Assembly (NCBI GenBank): GCA_030427405.1 | Contig: JAUHXK010000001.1 | Span: 124,001 to 188,000 of the forward strand | Source of the DNA: Alphaproteobacteria bacterium | Lineage (GTDB): Bacteria; Pseudomonadota; Alphaproteobacteria; Rhodobacterales; Rhodobacteraceae | Reading direction: 5' to 3' | Length of the DNA stretch: 64,000 bases | Shown here: piece by piece, positions 32,391 to 40,782 of the stretch | Position numbering within the stretch: the stretch's first letter is position 1 | Layout of the letters: each line of letters begins with the position of its first letter | Translations under genes and position numbers: made by a program | Notes under the pieces: model-generated | The model's input: the letters and a program-made list of their open reading frames with translations, nothing else | What the model was told of the DNA's origin: nothing | The model's database searches: none

Positions 32391-33710
32391 TCAGGGCCAA
32401 AAGCTGGCAAAGGGGATGAACCGCACCGGGTCGCCGGGTTGGATATGGCGCGCGCCGTCTTCGATTTCGACCAGACCTTCGGCCCAGCTAAGGCCGCTGA
32501 TCCTGCCGGACCCTTCCGAGTGAAACACCTCGGCCCGGCCATCGCGGATCCGGGCCCGCAAATATTCACGCCGCCCCGGTTTCTTGCGTTTCTCGAAGGC
32601 CGCCGGCACTTGGAACGCTTGTGGTTCGCACCACCCCTCGCCAGCCATCAGCCCCAAAGCCGGGCGCGCAAAGATCAGCGTGCAGACCAGCGCGGCAACG
32701 GGGTTTCCCGGCAGTCCGAAAACCGGCGTGCCATCCCACATGCCAAGCGCCAAGGGCCGGCCGGGTTTTAGTGCGATGCGCCATTCCTGCATCGCCCCGG
32801 CCTGACGCAGCAGCGCGGATACATGATCTTCGTCACCAGCCGAGGCGCCGCCGCTTGTCACGATGGCATCGGCCCGTTCAGCGACCTGATTCAGCCGCTG
32901 TCTCAGCGCATCGCGATCATCGGGCACCCGCCCCATATCAACCGGCGCAAACCCCATGCGGCGCATCAGCGACAACAGCATCGGGCGGTTTGCATCATAT
33001 ATCTGACCGGGTCCCGCAGTCTGACCGGGATCGACCAACTCGTCACCGGTCGACAGGATCGCCACGCGCAGCTTGGTGCGGACAGGAACCGACGCCACGC
33101 CCACGGCGGACAACAAGGCAAGATCAGCAGGCGTCAGGCGCCTTTGTCGCGGCAAGGCCAATGCTCCCTGGCACAGGTCTTCACCTGCCTTTCGCGTGTT
33201 TGCCCCCGTCTTCAACGGTCCGCGAAAGGCGATATGCCCATCCTGAACCTTTACGTCTTCTTCCAGTATGACAGTGTCCACCCCATCGGGCAGCGCGGCC
33301 CCTGTCAGTACACGCAAGGCGGACCCGTCCGGAACCTTGCCTTCAAACGGCAGGCCCGCCGCCGCGCGCCCTTGGATCAACGGCAGAACATGTGCGCCAT
33401 CCGGGCGGCCCCGTGCAAACCCATAGCCATCGACGGCGGTATTGGGCAAAGGCGGGTTAGAGCGAAGCGCCTGCACGTCCTGCGCAAGCACCAGCCCCTC
33501 GGCATCAGCCACCTGAACCTCTTGCACACCCGTAACCGGGGTCAGCCTTTGGCGCAGCGTTGTCAGTGCGTCATCGACCGGTGTCCAGTCGACCCCGGCG
33601 GGCAATGCGAAACAATCGTTCCTGAGAGGCGGCGGCGTTATGTCCGGCTTATCCTGCATATCTGCCAATCTTGTTGCCTTTCCGCTTGGTGTCCGGCCCG
33701 ATGCCGTCAC
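32391..33710 (-). CDS. moeA: Molybdopterin molybdenumtransferase
   Basis: 439 residues. Inserts molybdate into adenylylated molybdopterin. Domain III signatures are GGASAGDEDHV (GGxSxGD) and STGDELV; FGLPGNPVAALV is the C-terminal loop. N-terminal NTAVDGYGFA matches MoeA. A GTG at 33710 overlaps the mobB stop as GTGA and is used; ATG at 33659, 17 codons later, is an equally plausible start, but lacks a clear ribosome site. Last gene of the fdhD-mobA-mobB-moeA cluster on the minus strand. Confidence 0.93.
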   Translation of the reverse strand: MTASGRTPSGKATRLADMQDKPDITPPPLRNDCFALPAGVDWTPVDDALTTLRQRLTPVTGVQEVQVADAEGLVLAQDVQALRSNPPLPNTAVDGYGFARGRPDGAHVLPLIQGRAAAGLPFEGKVPDGSALRVLTGAALPDGVDTVILEEDVKVQDGHIAFRGPLKTGANTRKAGEDLCQGALALPRQRRLTPADLALLSAVGVASVPVRTKLRVAILSTGDELVDPGQTAGPGQIYDANRPMLLSLMRRMGFAPVDMGRVPDDRDALRQRLNQVAERADAIVTSGGASAGDEDHVSALLRQAGAMQEWRIALKPGRPLALGMWDGTPVFGLPGNPVAALVCTLIFARPALGLMAGEGWCEPQAFQVPAAFEKRKKPGRREYLRARIRDGRAEVFHSEGSGRISGLSWAEGLVEIEDGARHIQPGDPVRFIPFASFWP

Positions 33711-34213
33711 GGCGCGCCGGTGATCAAACCGACCTCGTTCAGAATAAAGTCGGCAATGGCCCGCGTGTCATCAAGGTTGAATACCGGCCGGTCGATGTCC
33801 AGCGGCGTATCGCTGGCAATTGCACGGATACTGTCGTCACCCACAGCAATCAGCGGATTGGACGGCGCGGCACGAAAGGCTTCGACCTTGGGGTGACGCG
33901 CGCGTTTGTACCCCTCGATCAGCACCAGATCGACGGGTGACAGCCGCGCCAGCAACGTATCGAGATCGGGTTCCGGGGCCCCACGCAACTCTTGCATCAA
34001 AGCCACCCGTTGCCCCGAGGCCAGCAAAACCTCGCGGGCACCCGCCGCCCGGTGGCGATAGCTGTCTGTGCCTACCTGGTCGACATCAACGCCGTGATGC
34101 GCGTGTTTGACGGTTGAAACCGAAAAGCCGCGCCCGGATATCTCCGCCACCAGCCTTTCCATAAGCCCGGTCTTGCCCGCGTTCTTCCAACCTGTAACGC
34201 CGTAGAGTTTCAT
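33707..34213 (-). CDS. mobB: Molybdopterin-guanine dinucleotide biosynthesis adaptor
   Basis: 168 residues. P-loop GTPase that assists MobA in making the guanine dinucleotide form of the molybdenum cofactor. The Walker A is GWKNAGKTGL at the N-terminus; STVKHAHHGVDVDQVGTDSYRHRAAGA is the family's core segment, and VDLVLIEGYKRARHPK is the Walker B and G-loop region. The ATG overlaps the mobA stop (ATGA), and its own stop overlaps moeA, so three genes are coupled. Confidence 0.94.
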   Translation of the reverse strand: MKLYGVTGWKNAGKTGLMERLVAEISGRGFSVSTVKHAHHGVDVDQVGTDSYRHRAAGAREVLLASGQRVALMQELRGAPEPDLDTLLARLSPVDLVLIEGYKRARHPKVEAFRAAPSNPLIAVGDDSIRAIASDTPLDIDRPVFNLDDTRAIADFILNEVGLITGAP

Positions 34214-34854
34214 GCCCCCTCCAGCATCTTGTGCGCTGCTTCAAGGTCCTGTGGCGTGTTGACGTTGAAAAACGGATCAAACGGGTCCGCAGGAAACAGC
34301 GCCTCGCGCCCTTCATGGCGGTCGGTCCACAGCACGACCTTGCGCAGCCCGTCCTCAAGCGCCGACCGCAGATCATCCCGCAAAGCAACCGGCCACAGAC
34401 CAAAGGTCGGATGCCGGTTGACCGCGCCGCTGCCGCCGGATTTCAGCGCCTTGTCGCCCTGCCTGCGGGTCGTTGCCAGCACAAGCGGGTGGTCCTGCCC
34501 CCTTGCCGCCAAGGTCAGGCGCGCCACCAGGTCATGCGGGAAAAACGGGGTATCGGCAGCGACAGAGACAACAGTGTCGGCCCCCTGTTGCGCGGCCCAG
34601 TCCAACCCGGCCAGAACGCCCGCCAACGGGCCGGCAAACCCGTCAATCGTGTCGGGTAGCACCGGCAGGTCGAACTCGGAAAAGCGGCCCGGTTCTCCAT
34701 TGGCATTCAGCGCCAGATCGGCGACCTGCGGGGTCAGCCGTTCGATAACACGCGACAAAAGGGGCCGCCCGCCGAGGTCCAGCAGCGCCTTGTCACCACC
34801 CCCCATTCGGGTGGCCAGTCCGCCTGCCAGGATTATGCCCAATGGGGTCTTCAT
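34210..34854 (-). CDS. mobA: Molybdenum cofactor guanylyltransferase
   Basis: 214 residues. Attaches GMP from GTP to Mo-molybdopterin. The nucleotidyltransferase signature LAGGLATRMGGGDKALL is at the N-terminus, with the substrate-binding Asp and Lys; DAD-type metal-binding appears as VAADTPFF. It is 185 bases downstream of the fdhD gene, with no strong terminator seen between, and tightly coupled to mobB. Confidence 0.95.
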   Translation of the reverse strand: MKTPLGIILAGGLATRMGGGDKALLDLGGRPLLSRVIERLTPQVADLALNANGEPGRFSEFDLPVLPDTIDGFAGPLAGVLAGLDWAAQQGADTVVSVAADTPFFPHDLVARLTLAARGQDHPLVLATTRRQGDKALKSGGSGAVNRHPTFGLWPVALRDDLRSALEDGLRKVVLWTDRHEGREALFPADPFDPFFNVNTPQDLEAAHKMLEGA

Positions 34855-35039
34855 ACCTGTGTCCCGCTGCCAGCTCGTTCATTCACAGTCCAAGGTTCTA
34901 GGGCCGTTTCCGAGCAAATGGAATGCTGTCGCACCAGGTCGATGCAGGACAAAGGGCCACAGCCCCGGTCACAACCGGCAACAGCGCCCTCGCTTGTTGA
35001 CGCCCCGGGCGAGGGGTGTTCCAGGCCGCGTGCGGGTGA

Positions 35040-35981
35040 TCAGGGTTGTCCGCCCTTGCGCCTCTGCTTGCTGTCTTCGGCGGCGATACTGGTGGGGTCC
35101 GCATCCCGGACCAGGCGGTCTTCGCCTGCAAGACAGACGAAACGCTGACCCCGCATTCGGCCGATCAGGGTCAGACCAACCTCGCGCGCGATCTCGACAC
35201 CCCAGGCCGTGAACCCAGACCGCGACGCAAGAACCGGAATACCCATCATCGCCGTCTTGATCACCATCTCGGATGTCAGGCGCCCGGTGGTATAGAGGAT
35301 CTTGTCCGCTGCGCTTTGGTTCTCGGACAACATCCAGCCTGCGATCTTGTCCACCGCGTTATGGCGACCGACATCTTCCATATAGACAAGCGGCTGGCTT
35401 TCGCGGCACAGAACCGTCCCGTGGATTGCGCCTGCCTCAAGGTACAGGGACGGTGTGCGGTTGATGCGCGAAGCCAACGCATACAGCCAGGATGTACGCA
35501 CTGTCGCAGGCGGCAATTGCACGCCTTCCAGCCCATCCATCATGTCACCGAACACGGTGCCCACGGCGCAGCCGCTGGTTCGGGTTTTTTTCTTCAGCTT
35601 GTCCTCGTACGAGGTCACTCGGGCCGTCCGGACAACAACCGTTTCAAGGTCATCGTCGTAGTCAACCGCCGTGATTTCGTCATCGGCCAGCAACATCCCC
35701 TGATTGCGCAGAAACCCAAGCGCCAGATATTCGGGATAGTCGCCAATCGTCATCGCGGTAACGATTTCCTGGGCATTCAGGAAAATCGTAAGGGGGCGTT
35801 CCTCGACCACCGATATCCGGGTCACGGCCCCATTCTGATCGCGCCCCTCGACCGCCCGCGTCAGACGCCGCGCGCCCGGATCGGGGGCGATAATGAAATC
35901 TGACGGATCTGCCTTGGTACCCAATTGCAACCCTTTCTCAAGCCCGATACTGCTGCTGCGGACACCATAGGATTTCAGCAT
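35040..35981 (-). CDS. fdhD: Formate dehydrogenase accessory sulfurtransferase
   Basis: 313 residues. Transfers sulfur to the molybdenum cofactor of formate dehydrogenase. The conserved active-site loop reads SGCAVGT with one cysteine, as in several alphaproteobacterial FdhDs. Other motifs: EERPLTIFLN, GDYPEYLALGFL, GRHNAVDKIAGW and GRLTSEMVIKTAMMG. The N-terminus is uncertain: ATG at 35981 overlaps the divergent azlC start codon and has no ribosome site; a TTG about 18 codons in (behind GAGAAAGGG) is possible. No formate dehydrogenase gene is in the window. Confidence 0.92.
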   Translation of the reverse strand: MLKSYGVRSSSIGLEKGLQLGTKADPSDFIIAPDPGARRLTRAVEGRDQNGAVTRISVVEERPLTIFLNAQEIVTAMTIGDYPEYLALGFLRNQGMLLADDEITAVDYDDDLETVVVRTARVTSYEDKLKKKTRTSGCAVGTVFGDMMDGLEGVQLPPATVRTSWLYALASRINRTPSLYLEAGAIHGTVLCRESQPLVYMEDVGRHNAVDKIAGWMLSENQSAADKILYTTGRLTSEMVIKTAMMGIPVLASRSGFTAWGVEIAREVGLTLIGRMRGQRFVCLAGEDRLVRDADPTSIAAEDSKQRRKGGQP

Positions 35982-36690
35982 GGTCTACACCACAGACAAG
36001 TCATTTTTCTGGAAAGGGTTTCGCGACGGCGCCCCGTTCGTTCTGGTCGCGATCCCGTTTGGGACCCTGTTTGGCGTCTTTGCCACCGAAGCAGGCTTGT
36101 CCGTCGTACAGACCCTTGCCTTTTCCGCCACGGTTTTCGCCGGGGCCGCCCAATTCACCGCGCTGCAACTGCTTCAGGACAACACGCCCACGGCCATCGT
36201 TCTCGCCTCGGCGCTGGCGGTCAACCTGCGGGTGGCGATGTATTCCGCCTCGCTGACGCCGTTTCTGGGGGCTGCTCCGATGTGGCAAAGAGCCTGCGCA
36301 GCCTACCTGACCGTCGATCAGTCCTATGCCTGTTCGATCATGCAGTTTGAAAAAGAACCCGAGATGTCCGTTCCGCAACGCATGGCCTATTTCTTTGGTT
36401 CGGTCACACCGATCACTCCGCTTTGGATATTGGCCACATATCTTGGCGCGGTCCTGGGTGCGCGCATCCCGGAAAGTTGGGCGCTCGACTTCGCTCTGCC
36501 GATCACATTTCTGGCCATGATCGGCCCGATGATGCGCACGCTGGCGCATGTGATCGCCGCGCTGGTGGCCATCGTCGTCGCCCTGTTAACCGTATCCGTT
36601 CCGTTCAACCTGGGCCTTTTGATCGCAGGGGCGGCCGGGATGGTCGCAGGAGCACAGGCAGAACGTATGCTGGAGCGCAAATCGCCATGA
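35980..36690 (+). CDS. azlC: AzlC-family branched-chain amino-acid transport protein
   Basis: 236 residues, large subunit of the AzlCD exporter for branched-chain amino acids (or analogues). Seven to eight membrane segments are evident, beginning with APFVLVAIPFGTLFGVFA; the signature SATVFAGAAQFTAL is complete. The ATG is preceded by AGGA (about 8 bases), which supports it over alternatives, although it shares bases with the fdhD ATG on the other strand. The stop overlaps azlD (ATGA). Confidence 0.93.
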   Translation: MVYTTDKSFFWKGFRDGAPFVLVAIPFGTLFGVFATEAGLSVVQTLAFSATVFAGAAQFTALQLLQDNTPTAIVLASALAVNLRVAMYSASLTPFLGAAPMWQRACAAYLTVDQSYACSIMQFEKEPEMSVPQRMAYFFGSVTPITPLWILATYLGAVLGARIPESWALDFALPITFLAMIGPMMRTLAHVIAALVAIVVALLTVSVPFNLGLLIAGAAGMVAGAQAERMLERKSP

Positions 36691-37019
36691 CCCAAATCGA
36701 CCCGACCACCATGTGGATTGTCATAATCGGCCTGGCAATCGGCAGTTTCGCCCTGCGCTTTGTCTTTATCGGCTTTGTCGGCGACCGGGCCATGCCCCCA
36801 TGGTTGCTGCGGCACTTGCGCTATACTGCGGTTGCCATCATTCCGGCGCTGATCGCACCGCTGGTCGTCTGGCCCACGGCAACCGAAGGGCAACCCGATA
36901 TGCCCCGGATGGCCGCCGCCGCCGTTGCGCTGTCGGTCGGAGTGCTGACAAAGAACGTGATCGCCGCCATCCTGACCGGGGCGGCAACACTGTACGGGCT
37001 GTTGTACTTATTGGCCTGA
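36687..37019 (+). CDS. azlD: AzlD-family small membrane protein
   Basis: 110 residues, partner subunit of AzlC. Four short membrane helices: WIVIIGLAIGSFALRFVFIGF, TAVAIIPALIAPLVVW, AAAAVALSVGVLTKNVIAAI and TGAATLYGLLYLLA. Coupled to azlC through ATGA. Its 3' end overlaps the convergent lipoprotein gene by 12 bases, so transcripts from both would be complementary there. Confidence 0.92.
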   Translation: MTQIDPTTMWIVIIGLAIGSFALRFVFIGFVGDRAMPPWLLRHLRYTAVAIIPALIAPLVVWPTATEGQPDMPRMAAAAVALSVGVLTKNVIAAILTGAATLYGLLYLLA

Positions 37020-37640
37020 CGCCGCTTCCAACTGGTTCAGCCGGGCATTGTTCGCGGCCAGTCCGGCCTGAAGGTCTGCGTCGTCGGATTCACGGTATTC
37101 CGTTGTCCGGACACCGGGCAACTGGCCGAACTGATCCGCAAGCTTGACCGGATAGAAAGTGGTCTTGATCTGCTCAAACCCCGGAACCTGCTGCAACAGG
37201 CGCGAGGTCGAATTGGCGCAATAGGCACCCGGTACCGGCCCGATCTGCTTGGCCAGGCGCAAGGCGGTTTCAGCTTGTTGCGGTGAGACTTCGATCGTCT
37301 GGATACGCGCATAATGCGTTTCCCGCGCGTGGGCGCTGCGATAGGCGCGCTCGACCTCGGGCGTGATGCCGTACAAAACGTCATCCTTGACGGGAACCAC
37401 ATCCGCACGGAACGATCCCGCTGGGTCAAATATGACCCGCTCGCTGCCACCGATCATCAACGAGGTATGCGCACCAGACCCCGTTCGGGTGCTGATCATC
37501 GTATAGAGCGTCAGCGTAGACGGCCCCGGATCGCGGTAAGATCTGGCCACGATCTCGGATTGATCGGCCTGCGGGCGTTGAGAGCCGGCGCAGCCGGCCA
37601 CGGTCACTGCCAACAGGCAGGCAAGAACAATCCTGATCAC
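37008..37640 (-). CDS. Lipoprotein, possible permuted-papain-fold hydrolase
   Basis: 210 residues with GTG start. Lipobox VAGC follows a signal sequence, so it is an envelope lipoprotein. The segment SGAHTSLMIGG contains a His in a strand-like context, and AYCANSTSRLLQ a Cys in a helix start; that order (His, then Cys) is the active-site arrangement of permuted NlpC/P60-like amidases. This is a weak inference with no solid family match. Otherwise it is a conserved Rhodobacterales protein with unknown role. It is 18 bases downstream of the oxidase subunit IV gene on the same strand. Confidence 0.78.
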   Translation of the reverse strand: MIRIVLACLLAVTVAGCAGSQRPQADQSEIVARSYRDPGPSTLTLYTMISTRTGSGAHTSLMIGGSERVIFDPAGSFRADVVPVKDDVLYGITPEVERAYRSAHARETHYARIQTIEVSPQQAETALRLAKQIGPVPGAYCANSTSRLLQQVPGFEQIKTTFYPVKLADQFGQLPGVRTTEYRESDDADLQAGLAANNARLNQLEAASGQ

Positions 37641-37658
37641 GGTAGGTCCCGTTCCGGG

Positions 37659-37793
37659 TTAAGCGGCGAATACCGCCAGGAAAAGGCACAGGAACGCAAT
37701 AGCGACCACACACCATGTGGTGGCCTTGATGAACCCGTCAAAGGTCTTGGTTTGAACGGTAATGTCCATTTCGCCGTGCTTGTGTTCAGCCAT
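37659..37793 (-). CDS. aa3-type cytochrome c oxidase subunit IV
   Basis: 44 residues. MAEHKHGEMDITVQTKTFDGFIKATTW is the signature N-terminus of the small bacterial aa3 oxidase subunit IV, with the single membrane helix CVVAIAFLCLFLAVF at the C-terminus. The other oxidase subunits are not in the window, which is normal, since this subunit is often encoded alone. ATG at 37793 is chosen on the family start. Confidence 0.9.
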   Translation of the reverse strand: MAEHKHGEMDITVQTKTFDGFIKATTWCVVAIAFLCLFLAVFAA

Positions 37794-37860
37794 GTCAAAA
37801 GAATCCCAATTCGCGTGTTTGAGATGTTGGATAATCGAAAAACCCGGCCCTGTCACGACG

Positions 37861-38433
37861 TCATTCGCGCGCAGGCCCGCCCGACGCAAACACCGAGCAG
37901 CCGGGAAACCCGAACCCCCACCGCCAGGGCAGCCCCGTGCAGGGCCCCCCGCCGAACCGAACCGCCAAATACATGGCCTCGGCCGTTATGGAATGGGCCG
38001 AGCGGATCTGATCGGGCGTCATGCCATACCGGATGGCATAGTCGTCGGCATGTGTGTCACCATGCGCCCGGACACACGCGCGCAGCTTTTGATCGGCGTG
38101 CAGGCGGGCATCAAAGCTGTCGTCTGCATCCTGCGCGCCTGCGGCATTGTGATAGGCCCTGTCGTGGATCACGCAGCAGCCCTCCCACGGGGGGTGGGCC
38201 TCGTACAGTTCGGCAAAGCCCGGGAACGTGTCCGCCACCACTTGCCAGCTGGCCGACATCCCACCCGAACAACCATCGGTTTCAAAGGGTGACAATGTGG
38301 ACAGGTCAATATCGTTCATCAGGGCCCGGTGCCCCGGCATCTCGATACTGCGCATAACGTCCTGCGCCGGGGCCGAGGACGCGGCGCATCCCAGGCAAGC
38401 CGCAACGGCAAGCGTCAGGTTACGGGCTGTCAT
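37861..38433 (-). CDS. Secreted phospholipase A2-like protein
   Basis: 190 residues with a signal peptide (MTARNLTLAVAACLGCAASSAPAQ, cleaved before D). The mature part has TDGCSGG (about residue 55), then WEGCCVIHDRAYH (CCxxHD), followed by ADQKLRACV. CCxxHDxxY with a downstream Asp and nearby Cys is the catalytic core of secreted phospholipase A2, and GCS resembles its calcium loop. Disulfide count and length are unlike animal enzymes, so the assignment is inference. It overlaps the upstream GDPD stop by 14 bases, so the two are coupled. Confidence 0.78.
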   Translation of the reverse strand: MTARNLTLAVAACLGCAASSAPAQDVMRSIEMPGHRALMNDIDLSTLSPFETDGCSGGMSASWQVVADTFPGFAELYEAHPPWEGCCVIHDRAYHNAAGAQDADDSFDARLHADQKLRACVRAHGDTHADDYAIRYGMTPDQIRSAHSITAEAMYLAVRFGGGPCTGLPWRWGFGFPGCSVFASGGPARE

Positions 38434-40258
38434 CACGCATCCCCTGGGTATCGACAGACAGGCCAAAGGCCGTTGCCAGCCACAGCATCAACCGTTCGGC
38501 AGGCCCCATTCCGGCGCGCACGCGCAAAACCTCGCGCGCCATTGCCGGGTGGTCGGTGATCAGGCCGTCCACGCCCATCGACGCCAGCGAGGACATCTGC
38601 AAGGGGTCATTCACGGTCCAGGCATAAATGTCTTTTCCGGCCTCATGAACCGATCGGATCAGTCCGGGCGTCACCATGCCCGCATTCACCGCCACGAAAT
38701 CTCCGTCCAGACCCGACATGTCGCCCACCGCCGTGGCCGCCAGAACCCCGGCCCGCCAATCCGGGCGCAGGGCTTTCATCTTTTGCACCGCGGGGTATTT
38801 CAACGACATCGTCGCGATATCGTCCTGCATCCCGAATTCTTCGACAATCGCTGCAACGCGGTTTTCCAGATCGACGTCGTGGCCATAGTATTTCAGCTCT
38901 ATAATTACCTTTGCGCGCCCCTTGGCCGCAGCCAGGACATCCCGCAATGTCGGGCTGCGTTCCGACGCATATTGGGGGTCGAACCAGCTTCCGATGTCGA
39001 TTTGGGCGACATCCTCCATCGTTGCGTCCCAAACCTTGATATCAACACCGGCCAGCTTCATGAAATCGCTGTCATGGGCCACGATGACAACGTCATCCGC
39101 GGTTTCCTGCACGTCGATCTCGACCCAGTCCGCGCCGTCTTCGATTGCCTTGATCACGGATGCCATGGTGTTTTCCGGCCGCAGCGCCGCGGCCCCCCGG
39201 TGACCGATCACATCCGCATGATCGGGCGCCTGCACCTGCTCCAGCAAGTCCTGACCGAACCATGAACCGACAAAAACGGCGACCGCAGCCGCCGCAACGG
39301 TGGCCAAAAGCGGCGCACGCAGGTTCTTTGGGTCCGGGTGGGGAATACGTGCATCGTCGGTCTCAAAGAACCCGTCCAGCAGAACGGCCAGCGCGCCCAG
39401 CGCCAGCGCCGCCAACACAAGCCCGGCCAGAGACCAAAGACCCGCAACCCCCAGGCTAAGGGCCAGCGCAAGCCTGAGATTCGCGCCCTGTTGCAAGGGC
39501 ACAAGTGCGAACAAACCACTGGCGACAACGGCAATCGCTGCCGCAATCGCCAGGCGCAGCCCAAGCCAAAGGACAAGTTCCACCTTAAGACGGCCGCGCC
39601 TGCCCTCCATACGACGGGCGCTTTCGGCAAAAGCGGCCGCCGGAGAGCAACGTTCGAACAACACCAGGTGCAAGGCCAGCGCCCAGGCCGACAGGCGGCG
39701 GATCAAAACCCATGCCAGCGCCAGCACAACCAGGCCGATCAACACGACCGCAACCTTGAAGGCCGGTGGATGAAAAGTCAGGTAGTAGTTTATGTCGTAT
39801 TCCGTCAGCGCCCACCATGCGATGGCCGCCGCCACGGCGGCAAAGGGCAACGCCAGAACCACAACCCGCAGGATGAAACGCAGCGCAAAGCCGAACAAGG
39901 CCGGAAGCCGCGACAAGATCAGCCGCAGGGCCGAACCACCTGCGCGCCATGGGTCCGGCTCTTGCATTCTAAGCGATCCAGCCATCACCGAGAACACGAA
40001 AACCTCGGCCAGCAGGAACAGGCTTGCCACAATGACCGCCGCGCAGAACCCGGCCGGAGACAGGATGAACATGGCAATATCCTGATCGGTCAGCGCGGCC
40101 TGATCCGACAGCGACACCGCCAGGTTCACGGCAACCGCCACGCCGGGCGCAATCAGCGCGACCAGCAGCAGGCGCACCGCAATATAGATGGGCACAAAGA
40201 CCCGCCGGCGCGACCACGCCCCGACATAGGCGCCTGTAACGGCTGAAAAATGGCTCAC
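38420..40258 (-). CDS. Glycerophosphodiester phosphodiesterase with N-terminal membrane domain
   Basis: 612 residues. The first ~340 residues hold about eight membrane helices with no known motif; the GDPD domain starts at about 350 with IGHRGAAALRPENTMASV (HR..E..N catalytic residues at 353-366), WVEIDVQETADD and the final Asp/Glu residues intact. It hydrolyses glycerophosphodiesters to glycerol-3-phosphate and an alcohol. GTG start at 40258 has AGGAGG about 8 bases upstream. Because the downstream PLA2-like gene overlaps it, the pair could degrade lysophospholipids in sequence. Confidence 0.92.
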   Translation of the reverse strand: MSHFSAVTGAYVGAWSRRRVFVPIYIAVRLLLVALIAPGVAVAVNLAVSLSDQAALTDQDIAMFILSPAGFCAAVIVASLFLLAEVFVFSVMAGSLRMQEPDPWRAGGSALRLILSRLPALFGFALRFILRVVVLALPFAAVAAAIAWWALTEYDINYYLTFHPPAFKVAVVLIGLVVLALAWVLIRRLSAWALALHLVLFERCSPAAAFAESARRMEGRRGRLKVELVLWLGLRLAIAAAIAVVASGLFALVPLQQGANLRLALALSLGVAGLWSLAGLVLAALALGALAVLLDGFFETDDARIPHPDPKNLRAPLLATVAAAAVAVFVGSWFGQDLLEQVQAPDHADVIGHRGAAALRPENTMASVIKAIEDGADWVEIDVQETADDVVIVAHDSDFMKLAGVDIKVWDATMEDVAQIDIGSWFDPQYASERSPTLRDVLAAAKGRAKVIIELKYYGHDVDLENRVAAIVEEFGMQDDIATMSLKYPAVQKMKALRPDWRAGVLAATAVGDMSGLDGDFVAVNAGMVTPGLIRSVHEAGKDIYAWTVNDPLQMSSLASMGVDGLITDHPAMAREVLRVRAGMGPAERLMLWLATAFGLSVDTQGMRDDSP

Positions 40259-40322
40259 ACGGCGTCCTCCTGAATGGCTGTGCCATTCAAGGCCGCCCGG
40301 ACCTTAATTGCAAGCTGCGACG

Positions 40323-40775
40323 TCAGCCGTCTTCAAGGTTGCCGGCCAGGCGAAATCCGATGCGGTTGGCAGGCTTGTCCTCAACCGGTTTCGGCAACGC
40401 GCGCAGCATCACGTTCAACTGGCTGACATGCTGCACCAGTTGCGTCCTGGCCCCGGTTGCGTCCGATCCGTAGAAAGTGATGACATCCGGGTCGAAATAC
40501 CCCATGCCCTCGATCCGCATTACCCCGGCATCCCCGCCGGTAAAGCCCATTGCGACCTCGTGATTGGCATCCAGGGTCTTTTCGAAATTCTGGATATACA
40601 GGATCAGCCGTTCATAGGCCCATTGGGCCGGGCTTTTGCTGGCCACCGGTTGCTGCATATTCGCGGGCAGGACCTTGGTGCCGGACTGCCCTTCCTGACC
40701 GGCATGAACCTCAAAGCACCTGGGCAGGGCGGCGGCCTCGGCGGCCTCGGCAGAGGTTTCGATCTTGTCCTGCAT
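40323..40775 (-). CDS. DUF6173-family protein
   Basis: 150 residues, cytoplasmic (no signal peptide or helix). The conserved segment AQWAYERLILYIQNFEKTLDANHEV is helical, followed by a beta-rich part (VAMGFTGGDAGVMRIEGMGYFDPDVITFYG) that recurs in DUF6173 proteins, and ends in a basic tail (NRIGFRLAG). No catalytic residues are apparent. It follows the MBL-fold gene by 7 bases and is separated from the downstream GDPD gene by 64 bases. Confidence 0.82.
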   Translation of the reverse strand: MQDKIETSAEAAEAAALPRCFEVHAGQEGQSGTKVLPANMQQPVASKSPAQWAYERLILYIQNFEKTLDANHEVAMGFTGGDAGVMRIEGMGYFDPDVITFYGSDATGARTQLVQHVSQLNVMLRALPKPVEDKPANRIGFRLAGNLEDG

Positions 40776-40782
40776 TCTGTCC

